From Shinella zoogloeoides (lineage in GTDB: Bacteria; Pseudomonadota; Alphaproteobacteria; Rhizobiales; Rhizobiaceae), in contig NZ_CP086610.1 in NCBI RefSeq assembly GCF_020883495.1, positions 1,345,501 through 1,409,500 on the forward strand: a stretch of DNA of 64,000 bases, in the 5' to 3' direction. Position 1 is the first letter of the stretch. Each line of letters starts with the position of its first letter. This document shows, in pieces, positions 63,923 to 64,000 of the stretch. The position numbers were made by a program, and so were the translations under genes. A model generated the notes under the pieces. It did no database searches. It saw nothing but the letters and a program-made list of their open reading frames with translations, and was not told the DNA's origin.

Positions 63923-64000
63923 GCGAAGCTTATAGGCCCCGGCTCTCCGGCCGGCGGCAGGGAAAGACTTCGACAATGGCTTCGGACCCGTCAGGCGGGA
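63923..64000. other. Window end after scpB
   Basis: No gene can be called. An ATG at 63976 opens a frame (MASDPSGG) that runs off the window, but it has only the weak GGGAAAGAC upstream and no recognisable N-terminus. Confidence 0.3.

Overview
This 64 kb window is chromosomal DNA of an alphaproteobacterium, almost certainly a Rhizobiaceae member. The S10-spc-alpha ribosomal cluster continues into adk, and rpmJ and rpsD are absent from it. Other clade markers are an ExoR-type periplasmic regulator, a PopZ (DUF2497) gene beside valS, an scpA-scpB pair, a SPOR protein upstream of nagZ, and a RIME-like palindromic repeat. The DNA is GC-rich with strong third-position GC bias, which produces long antisense shadow ORFs. 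The genus cannot be fixed from sequence alone; a Shinella, Ensifer or Rhizobium relative fits.

Layout. 1-12.6 kb: ribosomal protein operons from rplB (5' end cut by the window) through rpsK-rpoA-rplQ, with secY and adk inside. The cluster is broken by terminator-like hairpins after rpsQ, rplO, rpsM and rplQ. Its longer spacers (rpsQ-rplN, rplR-rpsE, rplO-secY, adk-rpsM, rpsM-rpsK) carry structured RNA. 12.7-24.7 kb: accessory and housekeeping genes: a membrane diguanylate cyclase, MsrPQ periplasmic methionine sulfoxide repair, a DegQ-type protease with RarA, a DUF1883 protein, a hydrolase, an ETFPASDP mini-protein, an EEP-family enzyme, a secreted cache-like protein, Gpt, a tandem Usp protein, a CinA-type protein and WrbA. 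24.8-25.7 kb: tRNA-Leu(UAA), then a lower-GC patch with two small secreted cysteine-containing proteins. 25.7-31.4 kb: PiT phosphate transporter with its DUF47 partner, a putative secreted protein, TrkH, threonine dehydratase and a HlyU-like protein. 31.5-40.4 kb: a second diguanylate cyclase, Lrp/ald divergent pair, an OmpA-like protein, then a leftward run of GNAT, SseA, AlaX, cysteine synthase and cyclopropane fatty acid synthase. 40.4-45.7 kb: tRNA-Asn, small membrane and periplasmic proteins, a PACE efflux protein divergent from a LysR regulator, tRNA-Cys, a gene-poor stretch, and exbD-exbB. 45.9-64 kb: a Pcm-like methyltransferase, PopZ, valS, a FadL-type porin, exoR, xthA, erpA, dgt, argS, a SPOR protein, nagZ, scpA and scpB.

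Functional themes. Translation and protein export dominate the left end. Polarity, division and chromosome organisation dominate the right (PopZ, SPOR, ScpAB, NagZ peptidoglycan recycling). Envelope stress and redox repair recur (MsrPQ, DegQ, ExoR, ExbBD). The strongest candidates for something undescribed are a duplicated hairpin with compensatory base changes in the rpsM-rpsK spacer and the pair of small secreted cysteine proteins beside tRNA-Leu. No phage, CRISPR array, insertion sequence or obvious defence system was seen.
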